Positions 44,301 through 51,636 of a stretch of 64,000 bases of DNA are shown piece after piece. The stretch spans positions 2,418,001-2,482,000 of the forward strand of contig NZ_CP036175.1 in the NCBI RefSeq assembly GCF_003261575.2, read 5' to 3'. Origin of the DNA: Klebsiella huaxiensis. GTDB taxonomy: Bacteria; Pseudomonadota; Gammaproteobacteria; Enterobacterales; Enterobacteriaceae. How positions within the stretch are numbered: the stretch's first letter is position 1; every line of letters starts with the position of its first letter. The notes beneath the pieces are model-generated. The model saw only the letters and a program-made list of their open reading frames with translations, did not search any database and was not told the origin of the DNA. The translations under genes were made by a program, and so were the position numbers.

Positions 44301-44375
44301 TCCCGGCGGCGCTGCGCTTGGCCGGGCTACTAACAGCATGTCCCTGTAGTCCGGCCAAGCGCAGCGCCGCTGGGA
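44301..44375. repeat. REP/BIME-like long inverted repeat
   Basis: Two 30-base arms, 44301-44330 and 44346-44375, match at 28 of 30 positions when one is reversed (core GGCGGCGCTGCGCTTGGCC) and are separated by 15 bases. It lies between two transcription units that end here, the usual place of enterobacterial extragenic palindromes. Confidence 0.75.
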
Positions 44376-44470
44376 TATATATGGCAGAGAGATAAAAACA
44401 GTTTAGAAAGCAAAAAGAGATAACTAATTTAGATTTGAATACTAAATTGGAGAAGGTACTACGAGGAAGT

Positions 44471-44588
44471 GATGGTGGTAGGGGAAGGATGACTCGGCTG
44501 CGCCTCGCCCTTCGGGTCGTTGCCTGCGGCAACGCTTTCTCGCTGGCGCTCGAATCGAACCTTAGTCGAAGCTTCTCATCCTTCCCTG
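44471..44588 (-). repeat. rtT-type repeat after the second tRNA-Tyr
   Basis: Carries a partial copy of the tRNA 3' end (on the minus strand TCCTTCCCCTACCACCA) and a GC-rich block shared with 44766-44886, including TTGCCGCAGGCAACG and CGAAGGG. It matches the layout of the rtT repeats in the E. coli tyrT operon. One base of the tRNA copy differs (CCCTACC). Confidence 0.75.
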
Positions 44589-44646
44589 CATGGGCAGAAC
44601 ATAGAATTTCAGTGTTTTGATTTAGTAAGTTGCTATCAGGAAGTAA

Positions 44647-44731
<85 letters not shown>

Positions 44732-44765
44732 CGGGGTAATTCATATTGTAGAGGTAAAGCTTTGA

Positions 44766-44886
44766 GATGGTGGTGGGGGAAGGATTATTCGTCGCTTCGC
44801 TCCTCACCCTTCGGGCCGTTGCCTGCGGCAACGTTGTCTCGCTTTCGCTCGACTCGAACCTTGGTCGAAGGTTCTCACCCTTCCCA
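44766..44886 (-). repeat. rtT-type repeat between the two tRNA-Tyr genes
   Basis: On the minus strand it ends in TCCTTCCCCCACCACCA, the exact last bases of tRNA-Tyr, and shares its GC-rich core with 44471-44588. With the tRNA it forms a tandem unit of about 296 bases. In E. coli this repeat is cut from the precursor as rtT RNA. Confidence 0.78.
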
Positions 44887-44942
44887 GTGAGTGCAAACTT
44901 CAGCATGACTCATTGGGGTAACTACATCGCTGTAGTGAATAA

Positions 44943-45027
<85 letters not shown>

Positions 45028-45076
45028 ACGGGGTAATGCTTATACTGGCCTGCTTCCTTCTCGGGAAGCGGGGCGC

Positions 45077-45104
45077 ATCATATCAAATGACGCGCCGCTG
45101 TAAA
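45077..45104 (-). promoter_or_regulatory. tyrT promoter
   Basis: On the minus strand TTTACA, 16 bases, TATGAT, then the GC-rich discriminator GCGCCCCGC typical of stringently controlled stable-RNA promoters. It is essentially the E. coli tyrT promoter. AT-rich sequence just upstream (TTTGTTTTTATCAAA) fits the Fis-binding activating region. Confidence 0.93.
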
Positions 45105-45185
45105 GTATTCCTTTGATAAAAACAAACTGGTTGCCTGCTTTTTACGCGTAAAGCCGCAAAGCTAACCAGCTAATTTCATTATCGA

Positions 45186-46028
45186 TTAAAGAATAATCGT
45201 CCGATTGCCGTAAACGAATACCCGCTGCGCCAGAACCTGATATAAAGCACGGCTCAGCACATTTTTCTCGACATCACGACCCGCACGCATCATATCTTCT
45301 GCGGTGTAGGTGTGATCCACGTGAATCACGTCCTGCATAATGATTGGGCCTTCATCGAGATTATCGTTCACGTAGTGCGCGGTCGCGCCAATAATCTTCA
45401 CGCCGCGATCGTATGCCTGATGGTAAGGGCGTGCGCCAATAAAGGCTGGCAGGAACGAGTGGTGAATATTAATGATTTTATTTGGAAAGCGAGAGACGAA
45501 TTCCGGGGTCAGCACGCGCATATATTTTGCCAGTACGACATAATCTGGCTCAAGAGCGGCAATGGCATCGCCCATTTGCTTATCGTGCTCTTCGCGGGTT
45601 AAACCTTCATGGCTTACCAACTGGAAGGGGATATCAAATCGTTCAACCAAAGTGCGCAGCGTTTCATGGTTACCGATAACGGCGGCAATTTCTACGTCCA
45701 GCCCACCATAGTTGGCTTTCATCAGCAGATCGCCCAGGCAGTGTGCCTCTTTGGTCACCAAAATCACGACACGGCGACGGCCTGCTGGGTTTAACTCACG
45801 AATAGAACCTTCTGGCAGAGCGCTGTCGAGGTCTGCCAGCAGAATGGAATCATTGAAAATACCTTCAAGCTCGGTACGCATAAAGAAACGACCGGTCCGA
45901 TGATCAACGAATTCGTTGTTTTGCACGATGTTCAGTTCGTGCTTGTAGCAGATATTAGTGATACGCGCGATGAGGCCTTTCTGATCAGGGCAAATAGTGC
46001 GTAGTACTTTACGTTGTAGTGAATGCAT
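45186..46028 (-). CDS. purU: Formyltetrahydrofolate deformylase
   Basis: Hydrolyses 10-formyl-THF to THF and formate, supplying formate to PurT and balancing one-carbon units. 280 residues as in E. coli. N-terminal ACT domain (RTICPDQKGLIARITNICYKH). The C-terminal formyltransferase-like domain carries the catalytic motif INIHHSFLPAFIGARPYHQAY and, further on, GATAHYVNDNLDEGPII. Confidence 0.97.
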   Translation of the reverse strand: MHSLQRKVLRTICPDQKGLIARITNICYKHELNIVQNNEFVDHRTGRFFMRTELEGIFNDSILLADLDSALPEGSIRELNPAGRRRVVILVTKEAHCLGDLLMKANYGGLDVEIAAVIGNHETLRTLVERFDIPFQLVSHEGLTREEHDKQMGDAIAALEPDYVVLAKYMRVLTPEFVSRFPNKIINIHHSFLPAFIGARPYHQAYDRGVKIIGATAHYVNDNLDEGPIIMQDVIHVDHTYTAEDMMRAGRDVEKNVLSRALYQVLAQRVFVYGNRTIIL

Positions 46029-46070
46029 CGCGGGGAAAATCCTGTAGTGTTTGCTATTTCTGCTGCTGGC

Positions 46071-46529
46071 TTATTGGCCGCAACATTTTTTAAATTTTTT
46101 ACCTGAACCGCAAGGGCAGGGGTCATTTCGACCAATGAGCGGTCGTGTGCCGTCAATATAGTACCACTGTCCGTTTTCTTTTAAGAATCTGGATCGTTCA
46201 ATAATAGCCCCGGAGCGGTTATCGTCAGTAAAACGAGCGATAAAGCTGACGAAGCCTTCATCAGGACTGCGGCCAGTATCGGTGGCAAAGAGGGTTAAAC
46301 CTTGCCATTGGGTTCGTGTAAATCCGTTCTCCAGGTCTGCGCGAAACTGTTGCGCCTGACAGGAGGGGTGCCATGTTTTGATCAGATAGTCGGCATCTTT
46401 CATGACAAATGCGCTGTAGCGGGATCGCATCAGCTGTGACGGATCCGGCGCAAGCTGTGTGCCAGCCAGATAACGCTGACAACATGAGCTATACTCCAGA
46501 GCGCTGCCACAGGGGCATAATTGCGACAA
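46071..46529 (-). CDS. ychJ: YchJ, SEC-C motif protein
   Basis: 152 residues, the E. coli length, if translation starts at the TTG at 46529 (M/L-SQLCPCGSALEY). GGAGG stands five bases before that TTG. The in-frame ATG four codons earlier contains that GGAGG in its own codons and has no site. It has a zinc-binding SEC-C motif at each end: CPCGS near the start and CPCGSGKKFKKCCGQ at the C-terminus, around an NTF2-like fold. Function unknown. Confidence 0.92.
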   Translation of the reverse strand: MSQLCPCGSALEYSSCCQRYLAGTQLAPDPSQLMRSRYSAFVMKDADYLIKTWHPSCQAQQFRADLENGFTRTQWQGLTLFATDTGRSPDEGFVSFIARFTDDNRSGAIIERSRFLKENGQWYYIDGTRPLIGRNDPCPCGSGKKFKKCCGQ

Positions 46530-46640
46530 AACGGCCTCCATGGAAAAGAGAAAAACGGCGTTGTTACGCTAAAGTGCTTATGTTAACTGAGCGATGGCGA
46601 TGATGCCATGCCCGGAGTGGAAGGATATGTTTCGGTAATA

Positions 46641-47540
46641 ATGAGAAAGCTTAAAGTTGGTCTGGCATTAGGGGCAGGAGCCGCACGAGGGTGGTCGCAC
46701 ATCGGTGTGATCAATGCGTTACAGCGTGCAGGTATAGACGTTGATGTCATCGCGGGATGTTCTATTGGGTCGCTGGTAGGCGCAGCCTACGCTTGCAATC
46801 GACTTCCTGCGCTGGAGAAATGGGTATGCTCCTTTAGTAATTGGGACGTTCTGAAGTTAATGGATCTCTCCTGGCAACGCGGCGGATTACTGCGCGGCGA
46901 GCGTGTGTTCAGTCAGTATCGGCAGCTTATGCCCACCACTGACATTGAATGCTGCGAACGTCGATTTGCGGCCGTCACCACCAATTTAAGCACTGGCCGT
47001 GAATTGTGGTTTACTGAGGGGGATCTGCATCTTGCGGTACGCGCCTCTTGCAGTATGCCCGGGCTGATGTCGCCAGTGATGCATAATGGTTACTGGCTGG
47101 TGGATGGCGCAGTTGTCAATCCCGTGCCGGTGTCCCTGGCTCGCGCAATGGGCGCAGATATTGTGATTGCCGTTGATTTGCAGCACGATGCGCATCTGAT
47201 GCAGCAAGATTTGTTATCCATGGAGGCGCGACGCCCGGAAGAGGAGGAAGATTTCTCCTGGCATTCTCGTATACGCACCCGGTTGACGCGCATGACTTCG
47301 CGCCGGGCGACGGTGACGCCAACGGCTATGGAGATCATGTCCACTTCTATTCAGGTGCTGGAAAATCGCCTTAAGCGAAACCGCATGGCGGGCGATCCGC
47401 CGGATATTCTGATACAACCCTTTTGCCCGCAAATCTCCACTCTTGATTTTCATCGAGCCGGTGAAGCTATAGCAGCTGGTCATCTGGCGGTTGAAAAGAA
47501 AATGGATGAACTATTACCTTTGGTGCGTACCTCCGCGTAG
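46641..47540 (+). CDS. rssA: Patatin-like protein RssA
   Basis: 299 residues from MRKLKVGLALG, where E. coli RssA starts; the frame is open further upstream. Intact patatin catalytic set: oxyanion GAGAARG, nucleophile in AGCSIGSLVGAAY (GxSxG), Asp in VDGAVVNPV. It is in the same orientation as rssB; physiological substrate unknown. It is unrelated in architecture to the much larger patatin-like protein near narG. Confidence 0.95.
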   Translation: MRKLKVGLALGAGAARGWSHIGVINALQRAGIDVDVIAGCSIGSLVGAAYACNRLPALEKWVCSFSNWDVLKLMDLSWQRGGLLRGERVFSQYRQLMPTTDIECCERRFAAVTTNLSTGRELWFTEGDLHLAVRASCSMPGLMSPVMHNGYWLVDGAVVNPVPVSLARAMGADIVIAVDLQHDAHLMQQDLLSMEARRPEEEEDFSWHSRIRTRLTRMTSRRATVTPTAMEIMSTSIQVLENRLKRNRMAGDPPDILIQPFCPQISTLDFHRAGEAIAAGHLAVEKKMDELLPLVRTSA

Positions 47541-47629
47541 CGCATTTAACACCGACTTAAGTAAATTCTGACAGGCGATAGCGTGAATAGCATGCCACTA
47601 TTACATTATCGTCAGCCAGAGGAGAGATC

Positions 47630-48643
47630 ATGACGCAGCCATTGGCGGGTAAACAGATTCTGATAGTTGAAGACGAACCCGTTTTCCGCTCTCTTTTGCA
47701 CACCTGGTTAACTTCGCTTGGTGCGACTATCGTACAGGCGGAGGATGGGGTGGATGCGCTTCAAAAAATGGCCGATTCAAAACCTGATCTGATGATTTGT
47801 GATATTTCGATGCCGCGTATGAATGGCCTGCAACTGGTTGAACATCTGCGCAATCAAGGTGAACAGCTGCCGATTCTGATGATATCAGCAACAGAAAATA
47901 TGGCGGATATTGCTAAAGCGCTGCGCCTTGGTGTACAGGATATCCTGCTAAAGCCAGTGAGGGATTTTGAGCGCCTGAAGGAAACGGTCTATGCCTGCCT
48001 TTATCCCAACATGTTCAATTCGCGAGTGGAAGAGGAAGAGCGGTTATTTGAGGACTGGGATGCGCTAGTCAGTGACCCGAAAGCGGCATCGAGGCTGCTG
48101 CAGGAACTTCAGCCTCCTGTTCAACAGGAGATGTCCCGTTGTCGTATTCACTATCGCCAGCTTATGTCGGCTGATAAGCCTGGACTAGTTCTCGATATTG
48201 CACCGTTATCAGAAAACGATCTGGCGTTTTATTGTCTGGATGTCACGCGCGCGGGGGATAATGGGGTTCTTGCAGCCTTATTGTTGCGTGCACTGTTTAA
48301 TGGACTGCTGCAAGAGCAGTTAGCTCATCAGGGGCAGCGCTTGCCGGAGATGGGAAGTCTGCTAAAACAGGTTAATCAATTGCTACGTCAGGCAAATTTG
48401 CCAGGGCAATTCCCATTATTGGTAGGGTATTACCACAGCGGATTGAAAAATTTGATATTAGTTTCTGCGGGTTTGAACGGCACGCTGAATACAGGCGAAC
48501 ACCAAATTCAGATTAGTAATGGGGTTCCGTTAGGAACGTTAGGTAATGCATATCTCAACCAAATAAGTCAACGCTGTACATCATGGCAGTGCCAAATTTG
48601 GGGGGCTGGTGGGCGTTTACGCCTTATGTTGTCTGCGGAATGA
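47630..48643 (+). CDS. rssB: RpoS adaptor / response regulator RssB
   Basis: Delivers sigma S to the ClpXP protease. 337 residues, the E. coli length. N-terminal receiver with phospho-Asp in DLMICDISMPRMNG (near 58). The C-terminal domain is a degenerate PP2C-type phosphatase fold. It has its own ribosome site (GAGGAGAG) 89 bases after rssA. Confidence 0.97.
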   Translation: MTQPLAGKQILIVEDEPVFRSLLHTWLTSLGATIVQAEDGVDALQKMADSKPDLMICDISMPRMNGLQLVEHLRNQGEQLPILMISATENMADIAKALRLGVQDILLKPVRDFERLKETVYACLYPNMFNSRVEEEERLFEDWDALVSDPKAASRLLQELQPPVQQEMSRCRIHYRQLMSADKPGLVLDIAPLSENDLAFYCLDVTRAGDNGVLAALLLRALFNGLLQEQLAHQGQRLPEMGSLLKQVNQLLRQANLPGQFPLLVGYYHSGLKNLILVSAGLNGTLNTGEHQIQISNGVPLGTLGNAYLNQISQRCTSWQCQIWGAGGRLRLMLSAE

Positions 48644-48840
48644 GCAATTGTGTTTATTTTAACTCTGCCAGGGTTACCGCACGATCTTTTGCGGTGGTAC
48701 TATCGCCGGGTTTAATGCGTAAAAATCCTAATTCGGGGATATCCAATCCTTTTCAGACCAGGTTTGGCTGAGCAGGCTGATATACTCGATATCATATTAT
48801 TAACGAGAAGTTTAAAAAACGAACAGTCCAGGAGATTTCA

Positions 48841-49743
48841 ATGGCTGCGCTTAATTCAAAAGTAAGAAAAGCTGTAATCCCGGTCGCGGGATTAGGTACC
48901 CGGATGTTGCCTGCAACTAAGGCTATTCCTAAAGAAATGCTGCCGTTGGTAGACAAGCCTTTAATTCAATATGTTGTTAACGAGTGTATCGCAGCCGGGA
49001 TTACTGAAATTGTTCTGGTCACGCACTCCTCCAAAAACTCTATCGAAAACCATTTTGATACCAGTTTTGAACTGGAAGCGATGCTGGAAAAACGTGTAAA
49101 ACGCCAGCTGTTGGAAGAAGTTCAATCTATTTGTCCGCCGCACGTTACCATTATGCAGGTCCGTCAGGGGCTGGCTAAAGGTCTGGGTCATGCTGTGCTG
49201 TGTGCCCATCCTGTTGTTGGCGATGAGCCAGTCGCGGTTATTTTGCCAGACGTTATTCTGGATGAATTTGAATCCGATCTGTCCTGCGATAATCTGGCGG
49301 AAATGATTGCTCGTTTTGATGAGACTGGCGCCAGTCAAATCATGGTTGAACCCGTTGCAGACGTGACTGCATACGGCGTTGTTGACTGCAAAGGCCAGCC
49401 TCTGCAGCCGGGTGAGAGCGTCCCGATGGTTGGTGTTGTCGAAAAACCAAAAGCGGACGTTGCGCCGTCCAATCTGGCCGTTGTTGGTCGTTACGTGCTG
49501 AGCGCGGATATTTGGCCGCTGCTGGCAAAAACGCCTCCAGGAGCCGGTGATGAAATTCAGCTGACTGATGCAATTGATATGCTGATCGAAAAAGAAACGG
49601 TCGAAGCCTATCATATGAAAGGCGTGAGTCATGACTGTGGTAATAAACTGGGTTATATGCAAGCTTTTGTTGAATATGGCGTTCGCCATAAGTCACTGGG
49701 CGCAGAATTTAAAACCTGGCTGGAAAAAGCAGTCGCGAAGTAA
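48841..49743 (+). CDS. galU: UTP-glucose-1-phosphate uridylyltransferase
   Basis: Makes UDP-glucose for glycogen-independent sugar polymers, lipopolysaccharide and capsule. 300 residues (E. coli 302). Nucleotide-binding VIPVAGLGTRMLPATKAIPKEM-type signature (near 12-32), LPDVILDEFESD and VGVVEKPK. AGGAG precedes the ATG. The 197 bases before it hold a hairpin near 48676-48695 without a T run. Confidence 0.97.
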   Translation: MAALNSKVRKAVIPVAGLGTRMLPATKAIPKEMLPLVDKPLIQYVVNECIAAGITEIVLVTHSSKNSIENHFDTSFELEAMLEKRVKRQLLEEVQSICPPHVTIMQVRQGLAKGLGHAVLCAHPVVGDEPVAVILPDVILDEFESDLSCDNLAEMIARFDETGASQIMVEPVADVTAYGVVDCKGQPLQPGESVPMVGVVEKPKADVAPSNLAVVGRYVLSADIWPLLAKTPPGAGDEIQLTDAIDMLIEKETVEAYHMKGVSHDCGNKLGYMQAFVEYGVRHKSLGAEFKTWLEKAVAK

Positions 49744-49764
49744 TCGTTATCTGTAGTACTACAA

Positions 49765-49799
49765 GAAGCCGGGGAGCGATTTCGTTTCCCGGTTTTTTT
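49765..49799 (+). terminator. Terminator after galU
   Basis: Stem with arms CCGGGGAGCGA and TCGTTTCCCGG (one mismatch) followed by seven T. Confidence 0.85.
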
Positions 49800-49831
49800 A
49801 TACCCGTACGGCGTATGTTGGATTAAGAGAT

Positions 49832-49860
49832 AAAAAAATCCCGCCGGAGCGGGATTTTTA
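49832..49860 (-). terminator. Terminator after hns
   Basis: Stem AAAAATCCCGC/GCGGGATTTTT with a CGGA loop and flanking A/T runs, 19 bases past the hns stop. Confidence 0.9.
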
Positions 49861-49878
49861 AACGGATACGATAGTTTA

Positions 49879-50286
49879 TTACAGCAGGAAATCGTCCAGA
49901 GATTTACCCTGCTCATCCATCGCTTTCTTGATCACTGCCGGAGTACGACCCTGACCAGTCCAGGTTTTAGTTTCGCCATTTTCGTCAACGTAGCTATATT
50001 TAGCCGGACGTGCTGCGCGTTTGGCTTTAGTACCCGCTTTAACAGCTGCCATGGTGCTCAGCAGTTCATTCGGATCAATACCATCAGCAATCAGCATTTC
50101 ACGGTATTGCTGCAGTTTACGGGTGCGTTCTTCAATTTCCGCAGCAGCAGCGCTTTCTTCTTCGCGACGTTCGTTAACGACGACTTCTAATTTTTCCAGC
50201 ATTTCTTCGAGCGTTTCAAGTGTGCATTCTCTTGCCTGCGCACGAAGAGTACGGATGTTGTTCAAAATTTTAAGTGCTTCGCTCAT
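49879..50286 (-). CDS. hns: Nucleoid protein H-NS
   Basis: 135 residues (E. coli 137, which has two more at the C-terminus). The N-terminal dimerisation coiled coil (MSEALKILNNIRTLRAQ, LEEMLEKLEVVV) is joined by a linker to the C-terminal DNA-binding domain with the AT-hook-like TWTGQGRTPAVI. It silences AT-rich DNA, and probably the AT-rich intervals seen in this window. Confidence 0.98.
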   Translation of the reverse strand: MSEALKILNNIRTLRAQARECTLETLEEMLEKLEVVVNERREEESAAAAEIEERTRKLQQYREMLIADGIDPNELLSTMAAVKAGTKAKRAARPAKYSYVDENGETKTWTGQGRTPAVIKKAMDEQGKSLDDFLL

Positions 50287-50330
50287 TGTAGTAATCTCAA
50301 ACTTATATTGTGGGGTGGTTTGTTGGACTA

Positions 50331-50359
50331 ATAATAGAGCGATAAAATCAGATGTGCAA
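50331..50359 (-). promoter_or_regulatory. hns promoter
   Basis: On the minus strand TTGCAC, 17 bases, TATTAT; the start would be about 40 bases before the ATG. AT-rich DNA behind it (50395-50435) would allow H-NS autorepression. Confidence 0.75.
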
Positions 50360-50794
50360 TAGGGGAGAATGTAAGGAAGTCAAAATAAGTTGTTATTTGT
50401 CTCGAGAATTAATTAATTTAAGTTAATTTTTCCGGGTGAGTTCACATCTTTACTGCTTATAGCGAAGTTGCATCCATAAGCTAAAACCCTGAGATAGTAT
50501 GCTTTTTCTGATTCTCAGCGAGTAAAGTTATACTTCGCATGGATAAATATCATCTTCGGTATTAGCTCAGTGGTTGCGGTGATGTTTAATATAAAACACT
50601 TGTCCAGGTCCGTTATAGCCTCTCTGCAGGAACACGGATAAGCACAAAAGGACAATGGCACCGTAAGTCGCCGTGTCCCTGATCGTACGAATAGCAGACA
50701 CGTCCTTCTATTAAAATGCTTAATCTTTTAGGTATCCGCAGGCTTAACATTGATCGCAATACCCGCCCTGAAAGGGCAGATAGAAGGAGAATAT
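50360..50794. other. hns-tdk intergenic region
   Basis: No gene found. AT-rich at 50395-50440 (TTAATTAATTTAAGTTAATT). A stretch at 50562-50580 (TTAGCTCAGTGG) resembles a tRNA D-arm but has no tRNA behind it. A small hairpin GCCCT/AGGGC lies at 50764-50776. Confidence 0.5.
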
Positions 50795-50827
50795 ATGATA
50801 CAATTTGGCTGCGATAAAACACATTGA
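50795..50827 (+). CDS. Possible 10-residue upstream reading frame of tdk
   Basis: MIQFGCDKTH, preceded by AAGGAG six bases away, ends 17 bases before the tdk ATG. The same bases could instead serve as a promoter (TATGAT), so translation is uncertain. Confidence 0.25.
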   Translation: MIQFGCDKTH

Positions 50828-50844
50828 TTGGGGTCACGCAGCCG

Positions 50845-51462
50845 ATGGCACAACTTTATTTCTACTATTCTGCAATGAATGCAGGTAAGTCTACCGCTCT
50901 GTTACAGTCTTCCTACAATTACCAGGAGCGAGGGATGCGTACCGTGGTTTATACGGCGGAGATAGACGATCGCTTTGGTTCCGGGAAGGTGAGTTCAAGA
51001 ATTGGTCTATCATCGCCAGCACGATTGTATAATACTCAAACTTCATTATTTTCTGACATTGCCGGTGAACATGCGCGTCAGCCTATTCACTGCGTATTAG
51101 TGGATGAAAGCCAGTTCTTGACCCGTGAGCAGGTACATGAGTTGTCAGAAGTCGTCGACGAACTTGATATTCCCGTGTTGTGCTATGGCTTGCGTACGGA
51201 TTTTCGTGGCGAATTGTTTATTGGCAGTCAATATTTGCTGGCATGGTCCGATAAATTGGTTGAATTAAAAACCATCTGCTTTTGTGGCCGCAAGGCAAGT
51301 ATGGTTCTGCGATTGGATCAAGAAGGGCGGCCATACAATGAAGGTGAACAGGTAGTGATCGGCGGTAACGAGCGTTATGTTTCCGTTTGCCGCAAGCATT
51401 ACAAAGAGGCGTTAAGTGAAGGTTCTTTAACCTTTGTGCAGAACAAACAGCACCCTTACTAA
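50845..51462 (+). CDS. tdk: Thymidine kinase
   Basis: Phosphorylates thymidine for salvage. 205 residues from MAQLYFYYSAMNAGKST, the E. coli start; P-loop MNAGKST at residues 11-17. Walker B-like CVLVDESQFLT, where E. coli has Glu-Cys, lasso-loop zinc ligands CFCGRKA and the C-terminal CRKHY. The frame is open seven codons further upstream but lacks support. Confidence 0.96.
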   Translation: MAQLYFYYSAMNAGKSTALLQSSYNYQERGMRTVVYTAEIDDRFGSGKVSSRIGLSSPARLYNTQTSLFSDIAGEHARQPIHCVLVDESQFLTREQVHELSEVVDELDIPVLCYGLRTDFRGELFIGSQYLLAWSDKLVELKTICFCGRKASMVLRLDQEGRPYNEGEQVVIGGNERYVSVCRKHYKEALSEGSLTFVQNKQHPY

Positions 51463-51483
51463 ACCCCGCCGCTAATCCTTCTC

Positions 51484-51507
51484 AGGCGCTCTCTCGGCGC
51501 CTTTTTT
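51484..51507 (+). terminator. Terminator after tdk
   Basis: Stem AGGCGC/GCGCCT with a seven-base loop and six T. Confidence 0.82.
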
Positions 51508-51581
51508 ATGTCAGCGCTACTTACCCTTCGATTAATCATTCCTGTTGCCTGAGGCGATTTGTGCGCTGCTGAGTGAGATAC

Positions 51582-51608
51582 AAAAAAGCCCCATCCAGGG
51601 ATGGGGCT
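51582..51608 (-). terminator. Terminator after adhE
   Basis: On the minus strand stem AGCCCCATC/GATGGGGCT followed by six T, 28 bases past the adhE stop. Confidence 0.9.
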
Positions 51609-51636
51609 GATTATTGCTTTCTATACTGCTGTCAGA

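Noticed and set aside
48676..48695. Hairpin between rssB and galU as a terminator
   Set aside because: Stem ACCGCA/TGCGGT is short and lacks a T run; not enough to call.
50562..50580. tRNA D-arm-like TTAGCTCAGTGG
   Set aside because: No anticodon arm, T arm or acceptor follows; judged a chance match or a remnant too short to name.
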